Assembly (NCBI RefSeq): GCF_002056295.1
Contig: NZ_CP020100.1
Span: 1,759,501-1,823,500, forward strand
From: Halopseudomonas phragmitis
GTDB taxonomy: Bacteria; Pseudomonadota; Gammaproteobacteria; Pseudomonadales; Pseudomonadaceae
Direction of reading: 5' to 3'
DNA: 64,000 nucleotides
The notes beneath the pieces are model-generated. The model did not search any database and had not been told where the DNA came from. It worked only from the letters and a program-made list of their open reading frames with translations. A program made the position numbers and the translations under genes. Shown in pieces: positions 18,888 to 31,300 of this stretch (position 1 is the first letter of the stretch; every line of letters starts with the position of its first letter).

Positions 18888-20110
18888 TGAGCAAACTGAT
18901 GAACTGGGTCAATGAGCGCATGGCCGTCACCAAGGTGATGGAAGACCATCTGACCAAATACTATGCGCCCAAGAACTTCAACTTCTTCTACTTTTTCGGC
19001 TCTCTGGCCATGCTGGTGCTGGTCAATCAGATTGTTACCGGTATCTGGCTGACCATGAGCTACGAGCCTTCTGCTGAAGGCGCTTTCGCTTCGATCGAAT
19101 ACATCATGCGTGATGTCGAGTACGGCTGGCTGCTGCGCTATCTGCACTCCACCGGCGCCTCGATGTTCTTTGTCGTGGTTTACCTGCACATGCTGCGTGG
19201 CCTGATGTACGGCTCCTACCAGAAGCCGCGCGAGCTGGTCTGGCTGTTCGGTATGCTGATCTATCTGATCCTGATGGCCGAGGCTTTCATGGGCTACCTG
19301 CTGCCCTGGGGTCAGATGTCCTACTGGGGTGCTCAGGTAATTATCTCGCTGTTCGGTGCCATTCCGTTCATTGGTCCGGATCTGGCCCAGTGGGTGCGTG
19401 GTGACTACCTGATCTCCGGGATTACCCTGAACCGCTTCTTCGCCCTGCATGTGATTGCGCTGCCGATCGTACTGCTGGGTCTGGTGGTGCTGCATATCAT
19501 CGCGCTGCACGAAGTGGGTTCCAACAACCCGGATGGTATCGACATCAAGAAGCTGAAGGACGAGAACGGCAAGCCGCTGGACGGCATCGCCTTCCACCCG
19601 TACTACACCGTCAAGGATATTGTCGGCGTGGTGGTGTTCCTGTTCGTGTTCTGCACCATCGTGTTCTTCTTCCCGGAAATGGGTGGTTTCTTCCTCGAGC
19701 ATCCGAACTTTGAAGTGGCCAACCCGCTGAAGACGCCTGACCATATCGCCCCGGTCTGGTACTTCACACCGTTCTACGCGATTCTGCGTGCGGTTCCGGC
19801 CATCGCTGGCTCGGCCTTCCCGGGTGTGCTGGCGATGGGTGCTGCGATTGCCGTGCTGTTCGTATTGCCCTGGCTGGACCGTAGTCCGGTGCGCTCGATC
19901 CGCTACAAAGGCTGGATGAGCAAGCTGTGGCTGGTGATCTTCTGCGTCTGCTTCGTGATCCTTGGCGTGCTGGGTGCCATCCCGGCGACTCCAGGTCGTA
20001 CGCTGCTGTCGCAGGTCTGCACCGTTCTGTATTTCGCCTTCTTCATCCTGATGCCGTTCTACACCCGGATGGAGAAGACCAAACCGGTTCCGGAGAGGGT
20101 TACTGGCTAA
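18887..20110 (+). CDS. petB: Cytochrome b subunit of the bc1 complex
   Basis: The 407-residue membrane subunit binds two b-type haems and forms the quinol oxidation and quinone reduction sites. Haem-ligand histidines are visible in YLHSTGASMFFVVVYLHMLRG and in LHVIALPIVLLGLVVLHII, and the PVWYFTPFYA stretch carries the conserved PEWY-like quinol-site position, here PVWY. About eight to nine transmembrane helices are evident. It overlaps petA and petC by one base each. Confidence 0.98.
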   Translation: MSKLMNWVNERMAVTKVMEDHLTKYYAPKNFNFFYFFGSLAMLVLVNQIVTGIWLTMSYEPSAEGAFASIEYIMRDVEYGWLLRYLHSTGASMFFVVVYLHMLRGLMYGSYQKPRELVWLFGMLIYLILMAEAFMGYLLPWGQMSYWGAQVIISLFGAIPFIGPDLAQWVRGDYLISGITLNRFFALHVIALPIVLLGLVVLHIIALHEVGSNNPDGIDIKKLKDENGKPLDGIAFHPYYTVKDIVGVVVFLFVFCTIVFFFPEMGGFFLEHPNFEVANPLKTPDHIAPVWYFTPFYAILRAVPAIAGSAFPGVLAMGAAIAVLFVLPWLDRSPVRSIRYKGWMSKLWLVIFCVCFVILGVLGAIPATPGRTLLSQVCTVLYFAFFILMPFYTRMEKTKPVPERVTG

Positions 20111-20892
20111 TGAAAAAGCAACTGATTGCTCTGTGTTTTGCGCTGTTGCCCTGCGTGGTTCTGGCGGCGCCCAGCAACTACCCGCTGGAAAAGGCTAATA
20201 TCGATCTGCGTGACAAGGCTGCTCTGCAGGATGGTGCGCGCACTTTCGTCAACTACTGCATGGGCTGCCACTCCGCTCAGTTCCAGCGTTATGAGCGCGT
20301 AGCCAACGATCTGGGGATTCCGGATGAGCTGATGCTGGAGAACCTGGTGTTCACCGAGGGCACGCTTATCGGTGACCACATGAAGATCGGCATGCGTCCT
20401 CAGGACTCCAAGGTTTGGTTTGGTGGTGCGCCGCCGGATCTGACCATGGTTGCCCGGGTGCGTGGCAACGACTGGCTGTATACCTACCTGAAGACCTTCT
20501 ACGAGGATCCTTCGCGTCCGTTCGGTGCCAACAACATGCTGTTCCCGAACGTGGGTATGCCCAATGTGCTGATGGAGCTGCAAGGTCGTCAGGTGATTGG
20601 CTGCAAGGCCATGCCGGTGATGGATGGCAATACCCCCAAGCGTGATCCGCTGACCGGTGAAACCATCAAGGACGAGCAGTGTGATGTGCTGACTGTGCTG
20701 CCGGACACTGGCACCCAGACCGAGGCCGAGTTCGATACCACTGTGCGTAACCTGGTTGCGTTCCTGGCTTATTCGGCTGACCCGATCAAGCTGGAGCGTC
20801 ACCGCATCGGTGTGTACGTGCTGCTGTATCTGGCCTTCCTGTTCGTCTTTGCCTTCCTGCTCAAGCGCGAGTACTGGAAAGACGTTCACTGA
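20110..20892 (+). CDS. petC: Cytochrome c1
   Basis: The 260-residue haem-containing subunit hands electrons from the Rieske centre to soluble cytochrome c or directly to oxidases. An N-terminal signal peptide (MKKQLIALCFALLPCVVLAAP) is followed by the haem c motif CMGCH at about residue 55, a later Met-containing region supplying the axial ligand, and a C-terminal membrane anchor (YVLLYLAFLFVFAFLLKREYW). The ATG at 20110 overlaps the petB TAA stop. An intrinsic terminator follows. Confidence 0.97.
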   Translation: MKKQLIALCFALLPCVVLAAPSNYPLEKANIDLRDKAALQDGARTFVNYCMGCHSAQFQRYERVANDLGIPDELMLENLVFTEGTLIGDHMKIGMRPQDSKVWFGGAPPDLTMVARVRGNDWLYTYLKTFYEDPSRPFGANNMLFPNVGMPNVLMELQGRQVIGCKAMPVMDGNTPKRDPLTGETIKDEQCDVLTVLPDTGTQTEAEFDTTVRNLVAFLAYSADPIKLERHRIGVYVLLYLAFLFVFAFLLKREYWKDVH

Positions 20893-20916
20893 TCCTAGTT
20901 CTGCGGATCAAAACAG

Positions 20917-20943
20917 CGCGCCCTTTGGGGCGCGTTGTTGTTT
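20917..20943 (+). terminator. petABC terminator
   Basis: CGCGCCC (20917-20923) pairs with GGGCGCG (20928-20934) across TTTG, followed by the T-rich TTGTTGTTT. A TATACT at 20950-20955 directly after it is a likely -10 for sspA, although no good -35 is present. Confidence 0.75.
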
Positions 20944-21055
20944 CTGGGGTATACTACGCACTTTGTTCTCAGGCAGTTGTCGGTTGTGGCTGATGCCAGT
21001 CATTCGACCGTGCAACCTGTGTTACCGCAATCCGCGAGAGGATGAGGGTTGATTT

Positions 21056-21688
21056 ATGGGCGTTACCACCGCCAGCAAGCGTTCCTCCATGGCTTTCTTT
21101 TCTGACCCCCGTGACCATTACTGTCATCGTGTGCGCATCGTCCTGGCTGAAAAGGGCGTGACAGTCGATGTGGTCAATGTCGAGCCAGGCAATCCGCCGC
21201 AGGAACTGGTGGAAACCAACCCCTACAGCAGCGTGCCGACCCTGCTTGATCGTGATCTGGTGCTCTATGAGCCGAATATCATGATGGAGTACCTGGATGA
21301 GCGCTTCCCGCATCCGCCGCTGCTGCCGGTCTATCCGGTGGCCCGGGCCAATAGCCGTTTGCTGATGTACCGGGTGCAGCGCGACTGGTGCTCGCTGGTT
21401 GATGTGATCGGCAACCCGAAAAGTTCCGAGGCCGCCGTTACCAAGGCGCGCAAGGAGCTGCGTGAGAGTCTGATCGGTGTGGCGCCGGTATTCGCTGAGA
21501 TGCCGTTCTTCATGAGTGATGAGTTCAGTCTGGTCGACTGCTGTATTGCTCCCATCCTCTGGCGCTTGCCGCTATTCGGGATTGAGCTGCCCAAGCAGGC
21601 CAAGCCGCTGCTCGACTATATGGATCGTATCTTTGCCCGTGAAGGCTTTATCGCCAGCCTGTCAGCGGCGGAAAAGGATATGCAGTAA
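21056..21688 (+). CDS. sspA: Stringent starvation protein A
   Basis: SspA is a glutathione-S-transferase-fold protein that binds RNA polymerase and alters transcription under starvation and stress; in Pseudomonas and Francisella relatives it also affects virulence genes. The 210-residue sequence shows the thioredoxin-like N-terminal domain ([14 protein letters not shown]) and the [32 protein letters not shown] region split across the domain. It lacks catalytic GST residues, as do characterised SspA proteins. sspB follows 25 bp downstream. Confidence 0.96.
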   Translation: MGVTTASKRSSMAFFSDPRDHYCHRVRIVLAEKGVTVDVVNVEPGNPPQELVETNPYSSVPTLLDRDLVLYEPNIMMEYLDERFPHPPLLPVYPVARANSRLLMYRVQRDWCSLVDVIGNPKSSEAAVTKARKELRESLIGVAPVFAEMPFFMSDEFSLVDCCIAPILWRLPLFGIELPKQAKPLLDYMDRIFAREGFIASLSAAEKDMQ

Positions 21689-21713
21689 ACGCTTTAACCG
21701 TTCGGAGTACCGC

Positions 21714-22115
21714 ATGGCCGTAATGAGTCCAAGCCGCCCTTATCTGATCCGTGCGTTGTACGAGTGGATTTTGGATAACAACTGCACGCCGTACCTGCTG
21801 GTCAATGCCGGATTTCCCGGGACCCGGGTGCCGGAGGGCTTTGTCGAGGATGACCAGATCGTCCTGAATCTGTCCCCCAGTGCTATCCGTCAGCTCGAAA
21901 TGGATAATGACGCGATCAGCTTTGATGGGCGTTTTGGTGGCGTGGCGCAGCAGGTCTGGATTCCTGCCCTGGCGGTGATGGCTATCTATGCCCGGGAGAA
22001 TGGTCAGGGGATGGTGTTCGAGATCGATCCGGTCAGCCCGCCGCCAGCCGATGACCCGGCCCCGGACGGCGACAACAAGCCGAGTGGTCGGCCATCGTTG
22101 AAGGTGGTCAAGTAA
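21714..22115 (+). CDS. sspB: ClpXP protease specificity-enhancing factor SspB
   Basis: SspB tethers ssrA-tagged proteins to the ClpXP protease. The 133-residue protein shows the family core SPSRPYLIRALYEWILDN, TPYLLVNA and LNLSPSAIRQL, and the acidic, flexible tail ends in a short basic/hydrophobic peptide (RPSLKVVK) that docks on ClpX. The ATG at 21714 follows CGGAG and matches the family N-terminus. It is co-oriented with sspA and converges on dolP across a hairpin. Confidence 0.96.
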   Translation: MAVMSPSRPYLIRALYEWILDNNCTPYLLVNAGFPGTRVPEGFVEDDQIVLNLSPSAIRQLEMDNDAISFDGRFGGVAQQVWIPALAVMAIYARENGQGMVFEIDPVSPPPADDPAPDGDNKPSGRPSLKVVK

Positions 22116-22130
22116 AACTAAGGGAAGTGT

Positions 22131-22158
22131 GGTGGCTGGACCTGATCATCCAGCCACC
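22131..22158. terminator. Terminator between convergent sspB and dolP
   Basis: GGTGGCTGGA and its perfect complement TCCAGCCACC enclose an 8-nt loop, forming a 10-bp stem in the 56-bp gap. It is likely used by both convergent operons. Confidence 0.7.
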
Positions 22159-22171
22159 AGTTTCAGGTCAT

Positions 22172-23343
<1,172 letters not shown>

Positions 23344-23718
23344 CTAGCAAGTGAATGCTTCTCGGATCCAGCGATAAGCGTCTGGGTCCTCAGGGTTGCC
23401 ATCAGCGGCAACGACATCGAAGCGACAGGGATGGTTTGCCAGGTGCGGGTGGGTCAGGAGGTAGTGCTGGGCGGCTATCTGGACACGTTTCTGTTTGCGC
23501 CAGTCCACCGTTTCCGCTGCGCTTCCCCACTGGCTCTTTCGCCGGTAACGCACTTCGACAAATACTACTGTATCCCTGTCACGCATGACCAGATCGAGTT
23601 CGCCTTGCTTGCAGCGGTAATTGCGTGCCAGCAGGCGCAATCCGGCCTTGAGCAGCAGGCGTTCGGCCTGGCGTTCAGCCAGATTGCCGAGCAACTGCTT
23701 GCTGGTCAATTGACTCAT
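23344..23718 (-). CDS. yraN: YraN/UPF0102 nuclease-fold protein
   Basis: A 124-residue protein of the UPF0102 family, which has a restriction-endonuclease-like fold. The expected motif is present: GNLAERQAERLLLKAG, then QGELDLVM (Glu/Asp), VFVEVRYRR in place of the more common VEVK, and a basic C-terminal part. No activity is firmly established; a role in DNA processing is inferred from the fold. It overlaps lpoA by 4 bases. Confidence 0.92.
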   Translation of the reverse strand: MSQLTSKQLLGNLAERQAERLLLKAGLRLLARNYRCKQGELDLVMRDRDTVVFVEVRYRRKSQWGSAAETVDWRKQKRVQIAAQHYLLTHPHLANHPCRFDVVAADGNPEDPDAYRWIREAFTC

Positions 23719-25538
23719 GGGGCGGGAATAAGTTCGGGAGCCGGTTGCAGTTGGCCATTGCTGATCAGGCCCCAGTGCAGCTCACGTTGAATCCGGCCGT
23801 TGTCCCCCAGGCTCAGGGTACCGGTTGCGCCCTCGATACGGGTGCCCGGGAACTGCTGCAGTTGCCGCAGCCGGCTGAAAATGCGCTGGGCGTCGATCCC
23901 CATGGCGTACAGCCGACCCATGGCACCGCCGGCTTGCGGCCAGCTTTGACTGACGGCCTGGTACAGGCTGTCCGAGCGCTCCAGCAGCCAGGGGATTTCG
24001 GCTATGTACAGGCCGTCCAGGTCGGCATTTTGCAGGTTGTCGCCAACCTGATAGGCATGAGAAGTGGCGTATACCGGCAAATCGCCGGCGTACTGGAAGG
24101 CCAGAGTCGGCTTGATTTGTCGGGCCTGTAATGGGTTAGCCGCCAGGAACAGCGCATCGATATCCTGGCGTGGGGTCGGCTGAACCACAATGCCTTGGCC
24201 AAGCAACTGCTGAATGCGGTTGCCGCGTTGCTCGCTCTGGCGAATCTGCAACAAGTCGCCAATCTGCTGAGCCATGCTGGCGGGTTGGTCAATCACTTCC
24301 CTGCCAACCAGGACCCCACCGAGGCTTTCCCAGGTTTCGCGGAAGGCCTGAAAGGCGCGCTGTCCCCAGTCGGTCTGGGCGGTCAGGGCAGCCATGCTGC
24401 GATGGCCGTCGGCCCAGGCCCGGTGAGCAGCGGAGCGGGCTTCATCCTCGGGGGCCAGGCCGAACTGGTACAGCGGCTGTTCCGAGACTCGCCGCTGCTC
24501 GCTGTAGTTCAAGGCCAGGGTCGGCAGGGGCAGTTCGCCGAGGTTGGCCAGACGGCCGACCTGATCGCGCTCTAGTGGGCCGATGACCCACTGCACACCA
24601 TCCTGTTGGGCCTGAGCATAGAACTGCTGGAGGTTGCTGTAGGCAGTACTGTCGTACAGGCTGACCTGAGGCTGCTCAAGTCCCTGGCTGTGAGCCTGAT
24701 ACTGAGCGGCTAGAAAGCCATCACGCAGGGCCTGTGCGGCACTGGCCAGAGGTCCCTGGAAGGGCAGCAGCAGGGCGATGTGCTGTGGGCGGCTGGCGTG
24801 CAGCTGGAATAGCTGCATCAGCGAGTCGGGCAGCGGGTTGGCTGCCGGGTGATCGGCATTGGCTTCCTGCCACTGGCGCAAGGCGCGTACCTGCAGATCG
24901 AGGTTGCCGTGCTGGCGTTCGATCAGAGCCAGACTCAGCCAGCCCTCCAGGCCGCCGGCGCTCTGGTCACGGGCCTGCTGGAGTTGCGGTGTGGACAACT
25001 GGCCAAGACTGTCCCAGATCGCCAGCCGGTTACTGGTCTGACGTTCACTGGGCAGCAGCCCGTCGATGAAAATCCGTTCCTTGGCGGCGTCCAGGTGCTG
25101 ACCGGCAGCATCGAATATATCTGCCCGCAACTGCTGAATGTCCAGTTGATCTTCGACCGGCAGAATGTCGAGTTGGCCGATCGAGGGGTGGCGTATTGCT
25201 CGCAGAGCCTGCGGCACCTGATCCAGAGCCAGAGCGCTTTGGGCTTGTAGTTGACTGAAGACGATCTGTTGGTCGGTTGGCAGGTCGCTCTGTGGAATGT
25301 CGCGCAGAATGCTTTGGACCCGCTCGGGCTGACCGCCGATCCAGGCGGCCCGGGCCGCGTGCAGGCGCAGCAGGTTGGCTTCAGCGCCGGAACGGCGGTT
25401 GGCATCCTGCAGAATCTGGTCGACACTGGCCTGCGGGGTACGTGGCAGGTCGGATAGCTCGCGCGGGGCTGTCGAGCAGCCGCTGATCAGCGCAGCGAGG
25501 GTCAAGGCAACGAACGGCAGGCGAAGCATGCGGGGCAT
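23715..25538 (-). CDS. lpoA: Penicillin-binding protein activator LpoA
   Basis: LpoA is an outer-membrane lipoprotein that reaches through peptidoglycan to activate PBP1a-type synthases. The 607-residue sequence has a lipobox (LISGC, Cys at residue 21), an N-terminal TPR-like helical domain (about 35-250) and a C-terminal periplasmic-binding-protein-like domain beginning at [23 protein letters not shown] (residues split over the domain). It starts the minus-strand operon lpoA-yraN-gmhA-dolP and is divergent from rsmI; the 155-bp gap has TTACAAT on the minus strand as a possible -10. Confidence 0.93.
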   Translation of the reverse strand: MPRMLRLPFVALTLAALISGCSTAPRELSDLPRTPQASVDQILQDANRRSGAEANLLRLHAARAAWIGGQPERVQSILRDIPQSDLPTDQQIVFSQLQAQSALALDQVPQALRAIRHPSIGQLDILPVEDQLDIQQLRADIFDAAGQHLDAAKERIFIDGLLPSERQTSNRLAIWDSLGQLSTPQLQQARDQSAGGLEGWLSLALIERQHGNLDLQVRALRQWQEANADHPAANPLPDSLMQLFQLHASRPQHIALLLPFQGPLASAAQALRDGFLAAQYQAHSQGLEQPQVSLYDSTAYSNLQQFYAQAQQDGVQWVIGPLERDQVGRLANLGELPLPTLALNYSEQRRVSEQPLYQFGLAPEDEARSAAHRAWADGHRSMAALTAQTDWGQRAFQAFRETWESLGGVLVGREVIDQPASMAQQIGDLLQIRQSEQRGNRIQQLLGQGIVVQPTPRQDIDALFLAANPLQARQIKPTLAFQYAGDLPVYATSHAYQVGDNLQNADLDGLYIAEIPWLLERSDSLYQAVSQSWPQAGGAMGRLYAMGIDAQRIFSRLRQLQQFPGTRIEGATGTLSLGDNGRIQRELHWGLISNGQLQPAPELIPAP

Positions 25539-25655
25539 CGGACAGTATCCTTACGCGATGGGCGCCCACGTGGCACCCTGGGGCGGACTCATCCGGCATT
25601 GTAACCAAGGGGGTAGGCAATCTCCACAGCGTCGGCGGAATAGGATCACGTCCTG

Positions 25656-25661
25656 TACAAT
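25656..25661 (+). promoter_or_regulatory. Candidate -10 element for rsmI
   Basis: TACAAT lies about 33 bp before the rsmI start codon in the gap between lpoA and rsmI. No convincing -35 is present at 16-18 bp spacing, so this is tentative. Confidence 0.35.
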
Positions 25662-25693
25662 ATCGGGCAACTACGCTTGCAACAGGATTTGTC

Positions 25694-26545
25694 ATGTCCA
25701 GCCCGGTCGGTACCCTTTATGTCGTTGCCACGCCGATAGGCAATTTGCAGGATCTGACGCCGCGGGCGCTTGATGTCCTGCGTTCGGTCAGTCTGATCGC
25801 CGCCGAAGACACCCGTCACAGTGCCCGGCTATTGCAGCATTTTGGCATCAACACCCCGACCACTGCCTGTCACGATCACAACGAGCGTGACAAGAGTGTG
25901 CGGCTGGTTGAGCGGTTGCTGGCCGGTGATGACCTGGCCCTGATTTCCGATGCCGGTACTCCGCTGATTTCCGATCCGGGTTTCCATCTGGTGCGCCAGG
26001 CCCGCGAGGCCGGGGTACGGGTCTGCCCAGTGCCAGGCGCCTGTGCGCTGATTGCGGCACTGAGTGCGGCAGGATTGCCATCCGACCGTTTTGCCTTCGA
26101 GGGCTTTTTGCCGGCCAAGACCCAGGGCCGGCGTCAGCGCTTGCAGGCGCTGGCCGGTGAGTCGCGGACCTGGATGGTCTACGAGGCCCCGCACCGCCTG
26201 CTTGAGTGTCTGCAGGACATGCTTGAGGTGCTGGGCGGCGAGCGTCAGGTGGTTCTGGCCCGGGAGTTGACCAAAACCTTCGAGACCATCAAAGGTGCGC
26301 CTCTTGCTGAACTGGTCGATTGGGTGGCTGGTGATAGCGATCAGCAGCGCGGCGAGTGCGTGCTGGTAGTGGAGGGTGCGCCGGTGCGTGATGATGCCGA
26401 AGCGCTCGACCCGGCGGTGGAGCGCACTCTGGAGGTTCTGCTGGAAGAATTGCCTGTCAAACAGGCCGCCGCCCTGGCGGCCAAGCTGACTGGAGTGAAG
26501 AAGAACCGTTTGTATCAACTGGCGCTGAGCAAGAGCGGGAACTAA
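25694..26545 (+). CDS. rsmI: 16S rRNA (cytidine1402-2'-O)-methyltransferase
   Basis: RsmI methylates the ribose of C1402 in the decoding centre of 16S rRNA using S-adenosylmethionine. The 283-residue protein shows the TP_methylase fold: [51 protein letters not shown] (each within family-conserved positions) and a C-terminal DNA-binding-like helical domain. Its divergent neighbour is lpoA. It converges on allophanate hydrolase of the guanidine operon with only a 39-bp gap; in the Pseudomonas order I know, rnpB comes next instead. Confidence 0.97.
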   Translation: MSSPVGTLYVVATPIGNLQDLTPRALDVLRSVSLIAAEDTRHSARLLQHFGINTPTTACHDHNERDKSVRLVERLLAGDDLALISDAGTPLISDPGFHLVRQAREAGVRVCPVPGACALIAALSAAGLPSDRFAFEGFLPAKTQGRRQRLQALAGESRTWMVYEAPHRLLECLQDMLEVLGGERQVVLARELTKTFETIKGAPLAELVDWVAGDSDQQRGECVLVVEGAPVRDDAEALDPAVERTLEVLLEELPVKQAAALAAKLTGVKKNRLYQLALSKSGN

Positions 26546-26584
26546 ACATGCAGGCTCTCAGGTCCTTGCTGGTGGTCCGGCTGC

Positions 26585-28387
26585 TTAGCGGCTCGCCAGC
26601 CAGGCTTTCCAGCCACCAAACTCGGTAATGTCGGTGGCGCCTTCCAGGCCGTAGGGGTCGCAGATAAAGCCGGTTTCCCAGCGCCCATCAGCCAATTGCA
26701 CTTTGCCCAGCCCCAGCGGCGCCGGAATACCGGTAAGGAAAGAGCCCAGTTCGCGGCTCGGCAATTCCCAGACTTCGACCTGAATCGCCTGACCTCCTTC
26801 GGCCACCCGCAGCATGCCCGGGCGCATCGGTGGGCCGCCGGCCAGGGCATAGAGCTTGTAATCGGCAGAGCTTGCAGTAGCCTCCAGCAACCGGCCGCCG
26901 CGTTGACGCAATTGCCAGTTCAGCGGCAGGCCATCCAGGTGCGCGCCGCAGACTACTACCCGGGCCATGTCGTTGCGGGCTGGTGTGGCCGGCAGGCTGC
27001 TGCTCAGCGGTTGCTCGCCGACCAGCGGCAATCCGCTGTGTTGCTGTAGCGCGGCGCCCAGGCTGAGCAGGTACTGATCGGTGAAGGCGCGACCGAACAG
27101 GGTGACGCCCCACGGCAGGCCGTTGGCCATGAAGCCGCTCGGCACGGCAACGGCAGCGTAATCGAGCAGGTTCATGAAGTTGGTGTAATAGCCCAGGTCG
27201 CTGTTGCGCGCGACCGGCTCGGCCTCCAGTTCGGCCAGGGTCACCGGGCGTGGGATGGTCGGGGTCAGGACACAATCCATATCAGCCAGCAACTGATCGC
27301 AGAGGGTCTTGTAGCCCTGCAGCCGGTACTGGTATTCGAAGGCATCCTGGGCGCTGAACTGTGGCGCCTTGTCCAGCACCGCACGAATCACTGGCAGTAC
27401 CGCTTCGGGATCGCGCTCGATCAGCTCGCCGGCGACGCTGTAGCGTTCGGCGACCCAGGGCCCCTCGTAAAGTAGTTTGGCGGCCTGCATAAAGGGATCA
27501 AGATCGATTTCCACCGGCGTACCGCCGATGGCCTTGAGCTGCTCGATAGCGGCAGCGAATAACCCGGGGCTTTCCGGGCACCCAAGAAATTCAGGTGTTT
27601 TTGGTACCCCGAAGCGGAATGGGCGTGGGCTGCCGAAGGCGTCAGCGGCATTCCACAGCGGGTTGGCCCGGCTGTAATCGTCGCTGGGGTCGCGCTTGGC
27701 GGTCAGGGCCAGCAGTTTCGAGCACTCGGCTGCACTGGCGGCGAAATAGGTGATGCAGTCCAGCGTTCGACAGGCCGGTACCAGACCGCTGGCCGACAAC
27801 AGGCCCCGGGTTTGCTTGAGTCCGACCAGATTGTTCAGCGCCGCCGGCACCCGGCCGGAACCGGCGGTATCGGTGCCCAGGGCAAAACTGCACAGACCCA
27901 GGGCCACGCTCAGGGCTGAACCTGAACTAGAACCACCCGATGGGTATTGCGGATGGGTGGCATTGTGGCAGGCGCCGTAGGGCGAGCGAGTGCCGTTCAA
28001 CCCGGTAGCGAACTGGTCGAGATTGGTCTTGCCCAACGGCACGGCACCCAGCTCGATCAGTTGCTGTACCAGGGTTGCCGAGCAATTCGGAGTATAGGAA
28101 AAAGCCGGACAGGCAGCAGTGGTTGGAATGCCGGCCAGGTCAATGTTGTCCTTTATGGCGAACGGCACGCCGAACAGCGGCAATTGCTCCGGGCTCTTGC
28201 CATCCAGCGCAGCCAGATAGGGCTCCAGTTCGGTCTCGCTGAGCAGGTGGATGAACAGCGGATTATCGCTGTTGAGCGTGGCGGCGCGTTGGCGCAGTTC
28301 AACAAGCAGTTGGCGAGGGGTGAATGCGCCTTCCTTGTAGGCGGCCTGCAGTGCGTCGAGACGCAGATCGTGGTCAAAGCGTGTCAT
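26585..28387 (-). CDS. atzF: Allophanate hydrolase
   Basis: AtzF hydrolyses allophanate to two ammonia and two CO2, the last step of guanidine or urea assimilation here. The 600-residue protein has the amidase-signature domain (about 1-450) with catalytic K79 (AIKDNID), cis-Ser S153 in GGSSSGSA and nucleophile S177 in GTDTAGSGR, and the smaller C-terminal domain typical of allophanate hydrolases (about 460-600, GGPPMRPGML). It overlaps the carboxylase gene by 4 bases (ATGA), so the two are coupled. Last gene of the riboswitch-controlled operon. Confidence 0.95.
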   Translation of the reverse strand: MTRFDHDLRLDALQAAYKEGAFTPRQLLVELRQRAATLNSDNPLFIHLLSETELEPYLAALDGKSPEQLPLFGVPFAIKDNIDLAGIPTTAACPAFSYTPNCSATLVQQLIELGAVPLGKTNLDQFATGLNGTRSPYGACHNATHPQYPSGGSSSGSALSVALGLCSFALGTDTAGSGRVPAALNNLVGLKQTRGLLSASGLVPACRTLDCITYFAASAAECSKLLALTAKRDPSDDYSRANPLWNAADAFGSPRPFRFGVPKTPEFLGCPESPGLFAAAIEQLKAIGGTPVEIDLDPFMQAAKLLYEGPWVAERYSVAGELIERDPEAVLPVIRAVLDKAPQFSAQDAFEYQYRLQGYKTLCDQLLADMDCVLTPTIPRPVTLAELEAEPVARNSDLGYYTNFMNLLDYAAVAVPSGFMANGLPWGVTLFGRAFTDQYLLSLGAALQQHSGLPLVGEQPLSSSLPATPARNDMARVVVCGAHLDGLPLNWQLRQRGGRLLEATASSADYKLYALAGGPPMRPGMLRVAEGGQAIQVEVWELPSRELGSFLTGIPAPLGLGKVQLADGRWETGFICDPYGLEGATDITEFGGWKAWLASR

Positions 28388-31300
28388 GCGGCGTGTTCCT
28401 CCAGAACGATCACCCGCTGTCCGGCACGTACCGGAGAGCCTGGTTGGACATGGACTGATGCGACCACCCCGGCACAGGGGGCGGTCAGGGGGATTTCCAT
28501 TTTCATGGATTCGAGTACCACCAGCACGTCGCCGGCCTGGACTTGGGCACCTGGGGTGACCTGAACCTGCCAGAGATTGCCGGCGATGTGACTGTCGATG
28601 CTGTACTGACCGGCTTCGAGCGGCTGCTCCTCAGTGGGTTCACCTGCGAGTTCTTCGCTCTGATAGTCGGCCTGGCCGTTGGTGATCCAGCGCTGGCGCT
28701 CGGCATCGAAGGCGGCCTGCTGGCGACTGCGAGCGGCAGCGATACTGTCGGCCTCGGTCGCGAGAAACTGCTGGTAGTCGGCCAGTGCCAGCTCGCTGTG
28801 TTCGATATGCAGCGGATAGCGCCCGAGTGGAAAGTCGCGGCGAATCTGTTGCAGTTCGTCAGCCGATACCGGATAGAAGCGGATCTGATCAAAGAACCGC
28901 AGCAGCCAGGGCTTGCCATCGTAGGCGGCAACCTCGCGGTAGCGGTTCCACATCTGCAGGGTACGCCCGACGAACTGGTAGCCACCGGGGCCTTCCATGC
29001 CGTAGATGCACATGTAGGCGCCACCGATACCCACCGAGTTTTCCGCCGTCCAGGTGCGTGCCGGGTTGTACTTGGTGGTCACCAGGCGGTGGCGGGGGTC
29101 GAGTGGGGTGGCCACCGGGGCGCCGAGATAAACGTCGCCCAGACCCATGACCAGGTAGCTGGCGTCAAACACGGTGCGCTGAACGGCCGTCAGATCCGGC
29201 AGATCGTTGATCCGGCGGATGAACTCCAGGTTGCTCGGGCACCAGGGGGCATCCTTGCGCACGGTGGTCATGTACTTTTCGATCGCCAACTGGCAGGCCG
29301 GGTCATCCCAGGACAGGGGCAGGTGCACTACCCGTGAAGGAACGCGCAGGTCTTCGGCACTGCAGACGGCTTGCCAGAGACGCTCGACGGTGGCGAGCAA
29401 GTGATCAAGGGCGAGGGTTTCCGGCTGGTAGTGTACTTGCAGAGAACGGATACCCGGGGTCAGATCGATCACACCGGCCAGTTGCTCGGCCTCCATCGCC
29501 TGCATCAAGGCATGGCCGCGGAAGCGCAGTACCAGATCCAGTTCCGGCGGGCCGATCTCCAGCAACAGATGGGTATCGCCGGACAGCCGTGCGACCAGCC
29601 GGGTATCGGCTTTGCCCATGTCCAGTATGATCGGTGATGCCAGCGCAACGCCTTCGCTTTGGCTCGGGCAGCAGGGCTGTAGGGTGTTGATTTCGTCCTG
29701 CTGTAAGCGGGCCAGTTCCCGTGCGGTAGCGAGGTTGACCGGGGTGAAGCGGATCTTGTCGCCGGCCTTGAGCTGGCCGAGTTGCCACAGGTCCGCCTCG
29801 ATAATGGTTACCGGGCACACAAAGCCACCCAGACTGGGACCGTCCGGGCCAAGAATCACCGGCATGTCGCCGGTAAAGTCAACGGCGCCGACGGCGTAGG
29901 GGTTGTCATGGATGTTTGATGGATGCAGGCCCGCCTCGCCGCCATCCTCGCGCGCCCATTCCGGTTTTGGCCCGATCAGGCGCACCCCGGTGCGGCTGGA
30001 GTTGAAATGCACCTCCCACTCGGTGGTAAAGAAGCGTTCGATGTAATCGGCGGTGAAATACTCGGGTGCGCCATGCGGACCATAGATCACTCGCAGTTCG
30101 CGGACCTCGGCCAGCGACGTGTGTAGGGCGGCTGGCAGGCTGGCTGGTGTGGCTGGTGCCAGCGGCAGCAGCCGCAGCACATCGCCTGCGCGCAGCGCCC
30201 GGCCGGCATGACCACCAAACTGACCGAGGGTGAAGGTGCTCTTGCTGCCGAGGTAATCCGGTACCTGAAGCCCTCCCTGAACCGCCAGATAGCTGCGCGC
30301 ACCGGCACCTTCGATGGTTCCCAGGCTGAGGGTGCTGCCAGCGGGTATATCGAGCACCTGATTCATGGGTTGGGTCGCCCCGTCCAGCTTCACCGGCAGG
30401 CTGGCGCCACTGACGACCACCTGGGTGGCGCTGTTGAAGCTCAGGGTCGGGCCGCTCATGGTGATTTCCAGGCCGGCGGCGTCGGTGGCGTTGCCCAACA
30501 GGCGGTTGGCCAGCGCCAGCGCCCGACTGTCCATGGGCCCGGAGGGCGGTACGCCGACTGCCCAGTAGCCGAGTCGGCCGGGCAAGTCCTGTACGGTGGT
30601 TTGGGTGCCAGGAATCAGCACTTCACAGGTTGTGGCCTGATAGGTCAGGTTTTCCAGGCAGCGGGTCCAGGGCTCTCCACTGGCAAAGGGGGCGTCATTG
30701 AGAATCTGGCGCAAATAGCCCAAGTTGGTTTCCACCCCGTAGAGCCGGGTCTCGGCCAGCAGTTGATCCAGAGCGGCACTGGCCGTTGCACGGTCGGGCT
30801 GCCAGCAGATCAGTTTGGCGATCATCGGATCGAAGTAGGGGGCAATTTCACAGCCGGCTTCCACCCAGGTATCGATGCGCACCGCTTGCCCGTCAGCCGG
30901 CGGAAACTCGACCTGGGTCAGCAGACCCGGGCTGGGTTGGAAGTCGCGCCCCGGGTCTTCAGCATACAGCCGCGCCTGGATGGCATGGCCACGTGGTTGC
31001 AGGGTCTTGCCCAGCTCGGCCAGCGGCGGCAGATCGCCTGCTGCCAGGCGGACCATCCATTCAACGATATCGACCCCCCAGACCTGCTCGGTGACGCCGT
31101 GCTCGACCTGCAGGCGGGTATTGACTTCAAGGAAGTAGAACTGCTCGGCGGCGCTGTCATAGACAAACTCGACGGTGCCGGCACTGCGGTATTTGATCGC
31201 ACTGGCCAGCTGGATCGCGGCCTGACAGAGTGCATCGGCCATGCCGGCGGGCAGGTTGGGTGCCGGGGTTTCCTCGAGTACCTTCTGGTTGCGCCGCTGC